36,351 nucleotides of DNA from Oscillospiraceae bacterium (GTDB lineage Bacteria; Bacillota_A; Clostridia; Oscillospirales; Oscillospiraceae). Shown here piece by piece: positions 1-8,106 of this stretch. Where the stretch lies: positions 1 through 36,351 of the forward strand of contig JAFOBK010000240.1 of assembly GCA_017381835.1 (NCBI GenBank). Direction: 5' to 3'. Position 1 is the first letter of the stretch, and every line of letters begins with the position of its first letter. A program made the position numbers and the translations under genes. The notes beneath the pieces are model-generated. The model had not been told where the DNA came from, ran no database searches, and was given only the letters and a program-made list of their open reading frames with translations.

Positions 1-1
1 C

Positions 2-397
2 ACCGTAAACGAGCAGGGCATCCTGGTTCCCCCCGCACTGCGCTTCGACGTTCTGGAAGAAGTCACCAAGCGTCTGCCCGGCTTCCCCATCGTTCTGCAC
101 GGTTCCTCCTCCGTTCCCCAGGAGTACGTCGCTATGGTCAACGCCAACGGCGGCAAGATGCCCAACGCTATCGGTGTTCCCGAAGAGCAGCTGCGCAAGG
201 CTGCAGCCCTGTCTGTCTGCAAGATCAACATCGACTCCGACCTGCGTCTGGCACTGACCGGTACTGTTCGTAAGTACTTCAACGAGCATCCCGATCACTT
301 CGACCCCCGTCAGTACCTGAAGCCCGCTCGCGCAAACATCAAGGAAATTGTTCGCCACAAGCTGATCAACGTTCTGGGCTGCGCTGGCAAGGCTTAA
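2..397 (+). CDS. fba: class II fructose-1,6-bisphosphate aldolase, C-terminal part
   Basis: The reading frame is open from the left edge, so only the last 131 codons are present. Class II aldolases are zinc enzymes of glycolysis that split fructose-1,6-bisphosphate into dihydroxyacetone phosphate and glyceraldehyde-3-phosphate. The HGSSS stretch supplies a zinc-ligand histidine and the phosphate-binding glycine/serine loop, and KINIDSDLR matches the NIDSD substrate-binding motif near the C-terminus. The tail (YLKPARANIKEIV...) is typical of bacterial Fba. An internal ATG at 134 is not the start, because the homologous sequence continues upstream. A strong hairpin terminator follows the stop. 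Confidence 0.95.
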   Translation, partial: TVNEQGILVPPALRFDVLEEVTKRLPGFPIVLHGSSSVPQEYVAMVNANGGKMPNAIGVPEEQLRKAAALSVCKINIDSDLRLALTGTVRKYFNEHPDHFDPRQYLKPARANIKEIVRHKLINVLGCAGKA

Positions 398-414
398 TTT
401 GCTGTAACCCTTTC

Positions 415-446
415 AAAAGGCTTCCGCGTCAAGCGGAAGCCTTTTT
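415..446 (+). terminator. rho-independent terminator of fba
   Basis: AAAAGGCTTCCGC pairs with GCGGAAGCCTTTT around a 5-base loop and runs into a T tract. It starts 18 bases after the fba stop. Confidence 0.92.
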
Positions 447-449
447 CTA

Positions 450-478
450 TTGACTACTGTTTTCCCTTTCGATAAAAT
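450..478 (+). promoter_or_regulatory. sigma-A promoter of purine nucleoside phosphorylase gene
   Basis: TTGACT (450-455), 17 bases, TAAAAT (473-478). It begins four bases after the fba terminator T tract. The expected transcript start near 485 leaves a short leader containing the AGGAGG ribosome site at 491-496. Confidence 0.8.
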
Positions 479-503
479 AAAAGAAAAAGCAGGAGGTCTA
501 TCT

Positions 504-1322
504 ATGACATTGCAAGAGAAAATCACCGCGGCAGCGGAATACATTCTCGCACATACTGCCCAGCGCCCCTCCATCGGCCTGGTTTTAGGCAGCGGTTTAG
601 GTGACTATGCGGACACACTGGAGAACGCCCAGCGGATCCCTTATCATGATATCCCCGATTTTCCTCAGCCTACTGTGGAAGGTCACAGCGGCGCTTTTGT
701 ATTTGGCCAAAAGCAGGGCAAGTCTGTGGTAGTGCTTCAGGGCAGAATCCACTATTATGAAGGCCTTTCTCAGCAGGAAATCACCTTGCCTATCCGTGTG
801 CTGGCTGCCATCGGTGTGAAGACCCTGGTACTGACCAATGCGGCAGGCGGCGTGAATCTGGACTACAAGCCCGGCACGCTGATGCTGATTTCCGATCACA
901 TCAACTTCTCCGGCATGAATCCCCTCATCGGACCTAATCTGGAGAAATTCGGCCCCCGTTTCCCGGATATGAGCGATCTGTACACCGCGTCCCTGCGCGC
1001 TGCCATCAAGGAAAAGGCCGCAGACGCAGGCATTCCCCTGGAAGAGGGCGTATATCTGATGTACTCCGGCCCCAACTACGAAACCCCTGCCGAGATCCGG
1101 GCCTTCCGGATTTTGGGTGCCGACGCGGTTGGCATGTCTACCGCGCCGGAAGCGCTGGTTGCCGGTCACAGCGGTCTCAACGTTGTGGGTGTTTCCTGTA
1201 TCACCAATATGGCCGCCGGTATTTTACCGGTAAAGCTCAGCCATGCGGAAGTAACCGAAACCGCCGCCATGGTTCACGATCTGTTCCAGGCGCTGGTAGA
1301 CACTATCCTGACTGTGGTCTGA
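504..1322 (+). CDS. punA: purine nucleoside phosphorylase (PNP-I type)
   Basis: This 272-residue protein splits inosine or guanosine with phosphate into the free base and ribose-1-phosphate, in cytoplasmic purine salvage. Trimeric-PNP landmarks are in order: GSGLG (29-33), a phosphate-site H61-S-G, GRIHYYEG (80-87), TNAAGG (111-116), YSGPNYETPAEIR (187-199), GADAVGMS with M211, and SCITN with N235, the residue that contacts the purine. The start is ATG 504, 7 bases after AGGAGG. The longer frame from 450 begins inside the promoter -35 box and is rejected. The next gene is a phosphoribosyltransferase with its own promoter, so the two probably act in the same salvage route. Confidence 0.95.
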   Translation: MTLQEKITAAAEYILAHTAQRPSIGLVLGSGLGDYADTLENAQRIPYHDIPDFPQPTVEGHSGAFVFGQKQGKSVVVLQGRIHYYEGLSQQEITLPIRVLAAIGVKTLVLTNAAGGVNLDYKPGTLMLISDHINFSGMNPLIGPNLEKFGPRFPDMSDLYTASLRAAIKEKAADAGIPLEEGVYLMYSGPNYETPAEIRAFRILGADAVGMSTAPEALVAGHSGLNVVGVSCITNMAAGILPVKLSHAEVTETAAMVHDLFQALVDTILTVV

Positions 1323-1325
1323 CCC

Positions 1326-1353
1326 TTGACTTTTGTTTCTCACAAACTATAAT
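1326..1353 (+). promoter_or_regulatory. sigma-A promoter of phosphoribosyltransferase gene
   Basis: TTGACT (1326-1331), a 16-base spacer, and a perfect TATAAT (1348-1353). It starts three bases after the PNP stop codon. A ribosome site GGAAAAGGAG lies just before the ATG at 1389. Confidence 0.85.
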
Positions 1354-1388
1354 AAGAATATAATTCAATAGGAAAAGGAGCGTTTTCC

Positions 1389-1943
1389 ATGTACTACCGT
1401 ATGAAAGTTGCAGGTCTGGAGAGAGATCTGCCCATTTGCCCCGTTACCGATACCCTGTATATTGCCGGTTTTGTTATCTTCGGCGATCAGGAGCTGACCG
1501 TCGCCTGCGCCCGTGAGCTGCTCTCCCGTGCGCCCGAGTATGACTACATCATCACCGCCGAAGCCAAGGGCATTCCTCTGGCTCACGAAATGGCCCGCCA
1601 GGCCGGTGATGCCAAGTACATCCTGGCAAGAAAAGGCCCCAAGCTGTACATGAGAGATATTTTCTCCGTATCCGTCAACTCCATCACCACCGCCAAGGAG
1701 CAGAAGCTGTACCTGGACGGCGCCGATGCTGCACTGATGAAGGGCAAGAAAATCCTGATCGTGGACGACGTGATCTCCACCGGCGAGAGCCTGAAGGCAC
1801 TGGAAGCCCTGGTTGAGAAGGCCGGCGGCGAGATCTGCGGCCGTATGGCAATCCTGGCAGAGGGCGATGCCATCAAGCGTGACGACCTGATTTTCCTGGA
1901 AGAGCTGCCTCTGTTCAACCCCGACGGCACCATTATGGCCTAA
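1389..1943 (+). CDS. PRPP-dependent phosphoribosyltransferase, adenine/xanthine type
   Basis: The 184-residue protein carries the PRPP-binding signature ILIVDDVISTGESL at about residues 120-133 and ITAEAKGIPLAHEMA upstream, as in adenine and xanthine phosphoribosyltransferases. Such enzymes join a free purine base to PRPP to give the nucleotide. The flexible-loop region (ARKGPKLYMRDIFSVSVNSIT) differs from classical Apt, so the base it prefers cannot be read from the sequence. It follows the PNP gene, which would supply the free base. It has its own promoter, an AAGGAG ribosome site, and a strong terminator after the stop. Confidence 0.85.
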   Translation: MYYRMKVAGLERDLPICPVTDTLYIAGFVIFGDQELTVACARELLSRAPEYDYIITAEAKGIPLAHEMARQAGDAKYILARKGPKLYMRDIFSVSVNSITTAKEQKLYLDGADAALMKGKKILIVDDVISTGESLKALEALVEKAGGEICGRMAILAEGDAIKRDDLIFLEELPLFNPDGTIMA

Positions 1944-1950
1944 ACCCTAT

Positions 1951-1980
1951 ACGGCACCGCGCTTGCGGTGCCGTTTTTTC
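1951..1980 (+). terminator. rho-independent terminator after phosphoribosyltransferase gene
   Basis: ACGGCACCGC and GCGGTGCCGT form a perfect 10-bp stem around GCTT, followed by TTTTT. The next gene starts 13 bases later, so it would depend on read-through or on a promoter inside the upstream gene. Confidence 0.92.
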
Positions 1981-1993
1981 TTAAGGAGCGCTT

Positions 1994-2596
1994 ATGGCGG
2001 ACAATTATCAAATCCAACTTCAAAACGCCCAGAAGTTTTTTCTGAGCTATGACCAGGAGCATCTGATTCAGAAATTTGGTCTGCACGCAGATGAAGACTA
2101 CCTCTACCCGATCATGTTCCGCACTCTCTACCGCATTGACCGGAAAACCGGCAACTTTGAACGCTATCGGGGCACTTGGCAGGATGCCAACACTTTCGGC
2201 GAGGTGATGACCTTGCTGGACATTCTCTGCGACAGTAAGGATGACCGCTATCTTACCGGCAAGTGGATGAGCACCCAGATGTTTGGCAAGTATTTTCACT
2301 CCGGACTTTTGGAGCCAGAATATGATGCTCTGGCGGATGCCTTCGATAAAGCGCCCGGCAGCCTATGGAAAGCTTGTAAGGCTTTGGGGGGACATCCCAT
2401 CGTAGGCGGTGACGAAGCCTACGCTGTGGAAATTATGGACGGCCTAGAGATCGGCATTTTCTTTTGGCATGCCGATGATGAATTCCCCGCTCAGCTGCGG
2501 TTCTTCTGGGACGAAAACGCCCCTATGTACATCAAATATGAAACCATGCACTATACCCTTGGGTATTTACGGCAGTTACTGCGATGCAGTTTGTAA
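1994..2596 (+). CDS. DUF3786-like protein
   Basis: This 200-residue soluble protein has no membrane segments. The C-terminal part (FPAQLRFFWDENAPMYIKYE followed by a tyrosine-rich tail) resembles DUF3786 proteins as I recall them; their function is not established. The N-terminal half is rich in aromatic and acidic residues. An AAGGAG ribosome site lies 5 bases before the ATG. No promoter fits in the 13 bases between the preceding terminator and the ATG, so the gene may be expressed by read-through. It converges on the ABC exporter genes and shares a terminator with them. The family call is from memory of the pattern. Confidence 0.75.
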   Translation: MADNYQIQLQNAQKFFLSYDQEHLIQKFGLHADEDYLYPIMFRTLYRIDRKTGNFERYRGTWQDANTFGEVMTLLDILCDSKDDRYLTGKWMSTQMFGKYFHSGLLEPEYDALADAFDKAPGSLWKACKALGGHPIVGGDEAYAVEIMDGLEIGIFFWHADDEFPAQLRFFWDENAPMYIKYETMHYTLGYLRQLLRCSL

Positions 2597-2598
2597 AC

Positions 2599-2629
2599 AA
2601 AAAAGCCCCCTCTTCTGAGGGGGCTTTTT
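2599..2629. terminator. bidirectional terminator between convergent genes
   Basis: AAAAAGCCCCCTC pairs with GAGGGGGCTTTTT around a 4-base loop. A-rich and T-rich flanks let it work on both strands, for the DUF3786-like gene (+) and the ABC exporter operon (-). Confidence 0.92.
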
Positions 2630-2635
2630 ATTGCG

Positions 2636-4519
2636 TTATTTCTGAAGCTGCTGCTTGTTGTACTGAAGGGTATAGAGCTGATGGTAGCGACCGTGCTGCT
2701 GGAGCAGCTCCTGGTGGGTACCCTGCTCGATAATCTTACCCTTGGACAGCAGGATGATATTGTCGGAGTGCTGGATGGTAGACAGACGGTGAGCAACGAT
2801 CAGCATGGTGCCGATGTTCTTCATCTTCTCCAAAGAATCCTGAATCAGCACTTCGGTTTCCGTGTCAATATTTGCGGTAGCTTCGTCCAGGATCATCACG
2901 GAAGGCTTATGGACGATGGTACGGGCAAAGCTCAGCAGCTGCCGCTGGCCGGCAGAGAAGTTGTTGCCTCTCTCACGAACCACATCGTCCAGACCCTGCT
3001 CCAACTTATTGATGAAGGAATCCGCATTCACATAGCGGCAGGCTTCCATGACTTCCTCGTCAGATACATCATCCTTGCGCAGGACGATATTACTGCGGAT
3101 GGTGCCGGAGAACAGGAACACATCCTGCAGCATCTGACCGAAATGACGGCGCAGGCAGGACAGCTTGATTTTCTTAATATCAATGCCGTCGATCAGGATC
3201 TGACCCTTCTGGATATCATAGTTGCGGCAAATCAGGCTCAGGATCGTGGTCTTGCCGGAACCGGTGGAGCCGACGAACGCCACGGTCTGACGGGGAGACA
3301 CATGGAAGGACACGCCCTTCAGCACCCACTCGCCGGGCTTATAGGCAAACCAAACATCCTTAAACTCGATTTCGCCCTTGATCTCCTCCAACTCAATGGC
3401 ATCGGGCTCGTCCACCACCTCGGGAACCATGTCCATCACGGTGAAGATCTTCTCCGCGGAAGCAAAGGCAGACTGGAGCACATCGAAATGCTCGGAAAGG
3501 GTCTGAATGGGGTTAAAGAACTTGGTTGCGTACAGATAGAAAGTGACCACGGTACCGCTGGTAATGGTCTGGCCCAGCAGGGTGGTATTCTCGATGAAGC
3601 CGCGGCTGCCGAAATACAGCAGGCACATGACACAGCTGATGTGCAGCATATAGACCATGGGACGGAAAATACCGAAGACGAACATTCTCTGATACTTGGC
3701 CTGCTGCAGATGCCGGCTGCGCTGACGGAAGGCCTCCATCTTCTCATCTTCCCGGTTGAAGATCTGGGTGATCTTGATGCCGGACAGATTCTCGGACAGG
3801 AAGGTGTTCAGCTCCGTACGGGAGTCGGTGACGGCCCGGTGAGCCTTACGGGAGAACTTCTGGAAAATAAAGGTGAAGAGTACCACGAAAGGCACGAAGC
3901 ACAGAACGATTAGGGTCATGGCATAGTTGACAAACAGCATGGAAGTCAATACGCCCGCAATAACCATCACATTCTTAATGAGGGTCACCAAAACATTGGT
4001 GAACATCATGGAGATACCGTTGGTATCGTTGGTAACACGGGTCACCAGCTTACCCACGGGGATATTATTCAGCTGCTCGTGAGACAGACTCTCGATATGG
4101 CTGAATACGTCCTCACGCAGATCGGACAAAATCTTCTGACCAACCTTCTGCAGGATCATGGTCTGCAGATACATACTGACCATGGAAATCACCAGAATGC
4201 CTGCATAAGCGCCTACCATCCAAAACAGTTTCTCCAAAGGGAAATCGTACTTAATGAGGTCCTGGATCTCACCGATCAGCACGGGAGACAGCAGATCATA
4301 GGCAATGGAGATGAGCATGATGATGAACACCAGGATAAACTGACCCAGGTAAGGTCTGCCGTAGCTCAGCAGCCGCTTGATCAGCTGGGAGTCAGACATA
4401 TTCCGCTCATACTCTTTGTAGTTTTTATCATGCTTCATCCGGATATAGGCGATCAGGAAGGCGATGGTAAAGATGCCGATGATGGCACCCACAATGAGAA
4501 TCGGCAAATACTTATCCAT
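2636..4519 (-). CDS. ABC exporter half-transporter, catalytic-site subunit
   Basis: The 627-residue protein has an N-terminal membrane helix, a six-helix exporter domain (about 45-345), then a nucleotide-binding domain with GSTGSGKTT (about 417-425), signature FSAGQ (about 521-525), Walker B ILDE (E546) and the H-loop AHRLST. The signature is altered (SAGQ instead of SGGQ) while the catalytic glutamate is kept. Its partner shows the opposite pattern, which is the known layout of heterodimeric exporters of the BmrCD/LmrCD/TM287-288 type. The start ATG at 4519 overlaps the partner's stop by 8 bases and is preceded by AAGGAGG. The longer upstream frame is only overlap with the partner gene. The substrate is unknown; drugs or lipids are typical of the family. 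Confidence 0.92.
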   Translation of the reverse strand: MDKYLPILIVGAIIGIFTIAFLIAYIRMKHDKNYKEYERNMSDSQLIKRLLSYGRPYLGQFILVFIIMLISIAYDLLSPVLIGEIQDLIKYDFPLEKLFWMVGAYAGILVISMVSMYLQTMILQKVGQKILSDLREDVFSHIESLSHEQLNNIPVGKLVTRVTNDTNGISMMFTNVLVTLIKNVMVIAGVLTSMLFVNYAMTLIVLCFVPFVVLFTFIFQKFSRKAHRAVTDSRTELNTFLSENLSGIKITQIFNREDEKMEAFRQRSRHLQQAKYQRMFVFGIFRPMVYMLHISCVMCLLYFGSRGFIENTTLLGQTITSGTVVTFYLYATKFFNPIQTLSEHFDVLQSAFASAEKIFTVMDMVPEVVDEPDAIELEEIKGEIEFKDVWFAYKPGEWVLKGVSFHVSPRQTVAFVGSTGSGKTTILSLICRNYDIQKGQILIDGIDIKKIKLSCLRRHFGQMLQDVFLFSGTIRSNIVLRKDDVSDEEVMEACRYVNADSFINKLEQGLDDVVRERGNNFSAGQRQLLSFARTIVHKPSVMILDEATANIDTETEVLIQDSLEKMKNIGTMLIVAHRLSTIQHSDNIILLSKGKIIEQGTHQELLQQHGRYHQLYTLQYNKQQLQK

Positions 4520-6284
4520 TGTGATGCTCGCCTCCTTCCTCTTCCAGCTTCTGCAGTTCCACCATTTTGCGGTATTCCTCGCAAGTATCGTACAGTTCCT
4601 GGTGTGTGCCGAAGGCTGCCACAGCACCGTCGTCAATGAACAGCACTTTGTCCATCTGCTCGATGGTGGAGATACGGTGGGCAATCAGAATGGTGGTCTT
4701 GCCGGCACGGGTGGAGCGCAGGTTGCCCAGGATGGTACGCTCGGTCTTGGTGTCAACAGCGGAAACAGAGTCATCCAAAATCAGGATGGGGGCGTCCTTC
4801 AAGAGCGCTCTTGCAATGGAGATGCGCTGCTTCTGACCGCCGGAGACGGTAACACCGCGCTCACCCAGAATGGTATCATAGCCGTCGGTGAATTCCCGGA
4901 TATTGCCGTCCACATCTGCCATAACAGCGGCATTTACAATGCTGTCGTGCTTCTTATCCTCGGAAGCAAAACCGATATTGTTGGCGATGGTGTCGGAGAA
5001 CAGGAAGTTATCCTGAGGCACATAGGCACAGCCGGCACGGACATCCCGAATGGGAACCGTGTTCACATCGTGACCATCAATAAATACCGTACCGTCGGGT
5101 ACGTTGTAGGTACGCAGGATCAGATCCACCAAGGTGGTCTTGCCGGAACCGGTACGGCCTACCAGGCCGATATTCTCGCCGGCATTGATCTTGAAAGACA
5201 CATTCCGCAGAGCATCAAATTCACCGTCGGGATAGCAGAAGTCCAGATTCTTGAACTCAATGTCACCGCGGATATCCTTCAGGGGTTCCACACCCTCACG
5301 GTCCACCACATCCTGCTTGGCATCCAGCAGCTCACTGATGCGCTTAACGGAAGCCCGGCCGCGGGAAGTCATATCGATCAGATCCGCAACCGCCATAACG
5401 GGCCAAATGATCGCGTTAAAGTAGCCAATGAACTCCATCAGCTGGCCTGCATTGAAAGTGCCGTTCCAAACCAGGTAGCCGCCGTAGCCCAGAATAATGC
5501 AGATGACGCTCTCCACAAAGGTCATGACCAAAATGCGGAACAGCACAGATGCCTTGGCAAAAGCAATGTTGGCATCCTCATTTTCCTTACTGAGCTTCTT
5601 AAAGGCCCACAGTTCCTTGCCTTCCTTGACAAAGGCTTTGATGACCGCAATACCGGAGAAGCTCTCCTGGGCAAAGTCAGACAGATTGGAGAAGGCCTCC
5701 TGGCGGCGCTCCCACTTATCGCTCATGCTCTTGCCCACAACGATACTGGCTCCCATCAGGCATGCCATGGGAATCAGCGCAAAGCCGGTGAGCAGGGGAT
5801 TCATGCGCCACATTTTCACGATGGCCAGCGCGCCCAGGAAGGCCGCGTCACAGCACTCCATGATGCCCCAGGAGTAGCACTCCTGGAAGGTATCCAGGTC
5901 ATTGGTGTAAAGGCTCATCAGATTGCCCACATTGTTCTTGTGATAGAACTCCTGGGACAGATCCTTGCAGTGGTCAAACATCCGCTCACGCAGGTCAGAC
6001 TCTGCCCGGATACCGGCACTGAAGAAACACACACGCCATGCAAAGCGGCCAAGTACGATCAGCAGGATGATACCCACCATGGGAAGGCAGACTTTCTCTA
6101 CCAAAAATGCCACATCAAACGCTACACCATCCACATAGCCGGTGTTGATGCCGTTGATGACCATCTGATACAGATTGGGGATCACCAACTGCAGATAGTC
6201 AACTACCACCAGCGCAGCCAAACCCATCAGGATCAAGTGGGCAAATCGCAGATAATAACGATTGATGTGCTTACCGAATATCAT
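4512..6284 (-). CDS. ABC exporter half-transporter, degenerate-site subunit
   Basis: First gene of the exporter operon, 590 residues. It has a six-helix exporter domain (about 15-320) and a nucleotide-binding domain with GRTGSGKTT, a canonical SGGQ signature (481-484) and Walker B LILDD, where aspartate (D505) replaces the catalytic glutamate. The replacement marks one of the two ATP sites of a heterodimer as inactive or slow. The partner gene overlaps the 3' end, suggesting translational coupling. A promoter and a ribosome site (GAGGAGGAAAAG) precede the ATG. No regulator gene is adjacent. Confidence 0.92.
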   Translation of the reverse strand: MIFGKHINRYYLRFAHLILMGLAALVVVDYLQLVIPNLYQMVINGINTGYVDGVAFDVAFLVEKVCLPMVGIILLIVLGRFAWRVCFFSAGIRAESDLRERMFDHCKDLSQEFYHKNNVGNLMSLYTNDLDTFQECYSWGIMECCDAAFLGALAIVKMWRMNPLLTGFALIPMACLMGASIVVGKSMSDKWERRQEAFSNLSDFAQESFSGIAVIKAFVKEGKELWAFKKLSKENEDANIAFAKASVLFRILVMTFVESVICIILGYGGYLVWNGTFNAGQLMEFIGYFNAIIWPVMAVADLIDMTSRGRASVKRISELLDAKQDVVDREGVEPLKDIRGDIEFKNLDFCYPDGEFDALRNVSFKINAGENIGLVGRTGSGKTTLVDLILRTYNVPDGTVFIDGHDVNTVPIRDVRAGCAYVPQDNFLFSDTIANNIGFASEDKKHDSIVNAAVMADVDGNIREFTDGYDTILGERGVTVSGGQKQRISIARALLKDAPILILDDSVSAVDTKTERTILGNLRSTRAGKTTILIAHRISTIEQMDKVLFIDDGAVAAFGTHQELYDTCEEYRKMVELQKLEEEGGEHHNG

Positions 6285-6345
6285 TTCTCTTTTCCTCCTC
6301 TCTTATAAAAAGACGAGATTTCGGGGGTTAAGTCCATTACCTGTT

Positions 6346-6374
6346 ACTATATCACTCATAAACCGCTTTTGCAA
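6346..6374 (-). promoter_or_regulatory. sigma-A promoter of ABC exporter operon
   Basis: On the minus strand: TTGCAA (6374-6369), 17 bases, TATAGT (6351-6346). It lies about 60 bases upstream of the exporter start codon. Confidence 0.8.
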
Positions 6375-6397
6375 GGTGAAGCGCCACAATTTTTGTT

Positions 6398-6430
6398 GAA
6401 AAACCGGCATGTAAGGATTACATGCCGGTA
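6398..6430 (-). terminator. terminator of lipid kinase-Nudix operon
   Basis: On the minus strand ACCGGCATGTAA pairs with TTACATGCCGGT around three bases, followed by TTTT. It sits directly after the Nudix stop codon. Confidence 0.9.
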
Positions 6431-6433
6431 TAT

Positions 6434-6901
6434 TTATCGAATTTTTTTACCGTCCAAAACCGCTTCCACCAGTTTATCACCGCTATAGCGCAGCGTCAGC
6501 AGGAAGAAGGGCGCGTTCTGCCACAGAAGATCCAGGAAAATCTGATCACCCTCCCATTTAGGCAGGTCATTCAGAAACTCCCGGCTGACCCATTGCAGGT
6601 CACCCTCATCGCATTCTTTCAGTTCTCCTTCAAAGCCATCGGCAGTGAAAAGGAACATGTACTCCCCTTCGCAGCAGTCATTGAGAAAGGTGACGATGCC
6701 TCTGCACTGAAGGCTTGTGAGGGTCAGGCCGGTTTCCTCCATGGCTTCCCGGCGGATGCAATCGTCGGGGCTTTCCTCTCCCTCGAATTTTCCGCCGATA
6801 CCGATCCACTTATCCTTGTTGATATCGTTCTTTTTCTTGACCCGGTGGAGCATCAGCACATCATTTCCCCGGGTAATATAGCAAAGGGTAGAGTTAATCA
6901 T
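6434..6901 (-). CDS. Nudix hydrolase, MutT/MutX-like (8-oxo-dGTP diphosphatase type)
   Basis: The 155-residue protein has a complete Nudix box at 37-59: G37, E43 and REAMEETGL, fitting GX5EX7REUXEEXGU. The N-terminus (LCYI...VLMLHRVKKKNDINKDKWIGIGGK split by short variable parts) resembles streptococcal MutX-type enzymes that hydrolyse oxidised dGTP and keep it out of DNA. Substrate choice cannot be proved from the box alone. The start overlaps the end of the lipid kinase gene by 8 bases, so the two are co-transcribed. A hairpin terminator follows. Confidence 0.88.
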   Translation of the reverse strand: MINSTLCYITRGNDVLMLHRVKKKNDINKDKWIGIGGKFEGEESPDDCIRREAMEETGLTLTSLQCRGIVTFLNDCCEGEYMFLFTADGFEGELKECDEGDLQWVSREFLNDLPKWEGDQIFLDLLWQNAPFFLLTLRYSGDKLVEAVLDGKKIR

Positions 6902-7799
6902 CTGTTTCTTCCTCTCTTTTGATGATCGTTATGGCCTGATGCAGATTCTCCACCTGCACCAAAGCATGCCCGTCTTCTTTTTCCCCATCCAGGGTCCAGG
7001 ACATGTCCGGCTCTGCTTCCACGGTGATGCGGGAGGCACTGCGGAAGGTCATCACGGCATTATTATACTGCTGCTTTTGCAAAGACAGCAAGCATTCGGA
7101 GATTTCCTGCAGATTTTTGGAAGCCCGAATCAGCAAAACCTCAAACTTTCCGTCCTGCAGATCCACCTGGCTGGGATCCAGTGTCATAATGCCGCCTACG
7201 GATGTGGAATTGCAGATGGCGCCGAATACATAATCGTCTTCCAGCACTTCGCCATCGTCCAGGGTCAGCTTCACATGATGCTTGCGGATCTGAGACAGCT
7301 CCTGCATGCCTTCCAGGATATAGGCCGCATGGCCCAAAAGATTCTTGGCGCTTTGGGGTGTGTTGTAACTGGCCTTGGTAAAGGCTCCGAAAGAGGCAAC
7401 ATAGGAAAAATACCGGTCGCCAAACCGTCCTGCATCATACACAACCGGTACACCTTCCACAATTTGCCTTGCCGCTTCTACGGGATCCGATGACAGTCCT
7501 AAGGAGGCAGCAAAGTCATTGGTGGAACCGGCAGGGATATAGCCGATGGGCAGCGTAAGTCCTGCCCTCATAAGGCCGGTTACCGTTTCATTGAATGTGC
7601 CGTCACCGCCGCTGCAAACCACCAAATCCATATCGGCAGCCAAGGTTTCCACCGCATCAACGGCATCCCCGGGACCGGCTGTCACATACACCCGCACATC
7701 GAAATCTGCCCGGTTAAACACTGCCAAAATATCGGGAAGTGCTTTGGATGCTTTCCGCGTACCTGCGTAAGGATTTAAAATAAACAATAGTTTTTTCAA
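6894..7799 (-). CDS. diacylglycerol/lipid kinase, YegS/DagK family
   Basis: About 301 residues. It has NPYAG near the start, the catalytic CSGGDGTFNETVTGL block and IPAGSTNDFA, the hallmarks of the DAGK catalytic domain that phosphorylates diacylglycerol or related lipids with ATP at the membrane. I chose the TTG at 7799 (KKLLFILNP...) because GGTGG lies six bases before it. An in-frame ATG at 7823 would fall within a base or two of the predicted transcript start and has no ribosome site. If that ATG were used, the protein would gain eight residues (MKRSWWIS). The stop overlaps the Nudix gene. Confidence 0.85.
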   Translation of the reverse strand: MKKLLFILNPYAGTRKASKALPDILAVFNRADFDVRVYVTAGPGDAVDAVETLAADMDLVVCSGGDGTFNETVTGLMRAGLTLPIGYIPAGSTNDFAASLGLSSDPVEAARQIVEGVPVVYDAGRFGDRYFSYVASFGAFTKASYNTPQSAKNLLGHAAYILEGMQELSQIRKHHVKLTLDDGEVLEDDYVFGAICNSTSVGGIMTLDPSQVDLQDGKFEVLLIRASKNLQEISECLLSLQKQQYNNAVMTFRSASRITVEAEPDMSWTLDGEKEDGHALVQVENLHQAITIIKREEETDD

Positions 7800-7831
7800 G
7801 GATATCCACCAGCTTCGTTTCATTTGCCGCT

Positions 7832-7860
7832 ATTATAGTCACCTGTTTTTAAAAAGGCAA
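7832..7860 (-). promoter_or_regulatory. sigma-A promoter of lipid kinase-Nudix operon
   Basis: On the minus strand: TTGCCT (7860-7855), 17 bases, perfect TATAAT (7837-7832). Transcription should begin near 7825, which decides the kinase start codon in favour of the TTG at 7799. Confidence 0.85.
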
Positions 7861-7926
7861 GGCGTTAGCGTCGAGATTCCTGATAGCTTCACAGAAAGTT
7901 TACGAATCGTACAAATCTCCCAGGGC

Positions 7927-7956
7927 TTGACAAATGTGATATACTGGTATTGTAAT
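7927..7956 (+). promoter_or_regulatory. promoter of the preQ1 riboswitch-queT transcript
   Basis: Perfect TTGACA (7927-7932), an 18-base spacer, TGTAAT (7951-7956). The expected start near 7963 coincides with the first bases of the aptamer. Confidence 0.75.
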
Positions 7957-7962
7957 TTCATA

Positions 7963-8060
7963 GGACAGTTCGCAACCATCCTGTCGGTAAACAAAACTAG
8001 GGACTGCTGATCCGCCAATGGGGATCGGCGATTGATGGGCGCTTTTGCGCTCATTTTTTT
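7963..8060 (+). promoter_or_regulatory. preQ1-I riboswitch with terminator
   Basis: The aptamer has P1 GACAG (7964-7968) with CTGTC (7981-7985), a loop beginning TTCGCAACC, and the A-rich tail AAACAAAACTAGG (7989-8002) that forms the pseudoknot in preQ1-I riboswitches. The closest pattern I know is the Thermoanaerobacter aptamer. A GC hairpin region (GATCC...GGATC) follows, then a terminator: ATGGGCGC (8035-8042) with GCGCTCAT (8047-8054) and seven T. The downstream queT gene fits: bound preQ1 should stop expression of its importer. The aptamer call rests on motif match, not on a covariance search. Confidence 0.85.
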
Positions 8061-8062
8061 GT

Positions 8063-8089
8063 TGCGGACATATTCTGTCCGCATTTTTT
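8063..8089 (+). terminator. second terminator hairpin in queT leader
   Basis: TGCGGACA pairs with TGTCCGCA around TATTC, followed by TTTTTT. It lies three bases after the T tract of the riboswitch terminator and 18 bases before the queT start, so the leader carries two terminators in tandem. Confidence 0.8.
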
Positions 8090-8106
8090 GTTTTAGAGGT
8101 GATTTT

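Noticed and set aside
4464..6308. A 614-codon open frame opposite the ABC exporter
   Set aside because: It is a shadow of a confident ABC gene, with no start signal.
8032..8106. An upstream start extending QueT by 25 residues
   Set aside because: It lies inside the riboswitch terminator hairpins; the ATG at 8107 has a good ribosome site and the family N-terminus.
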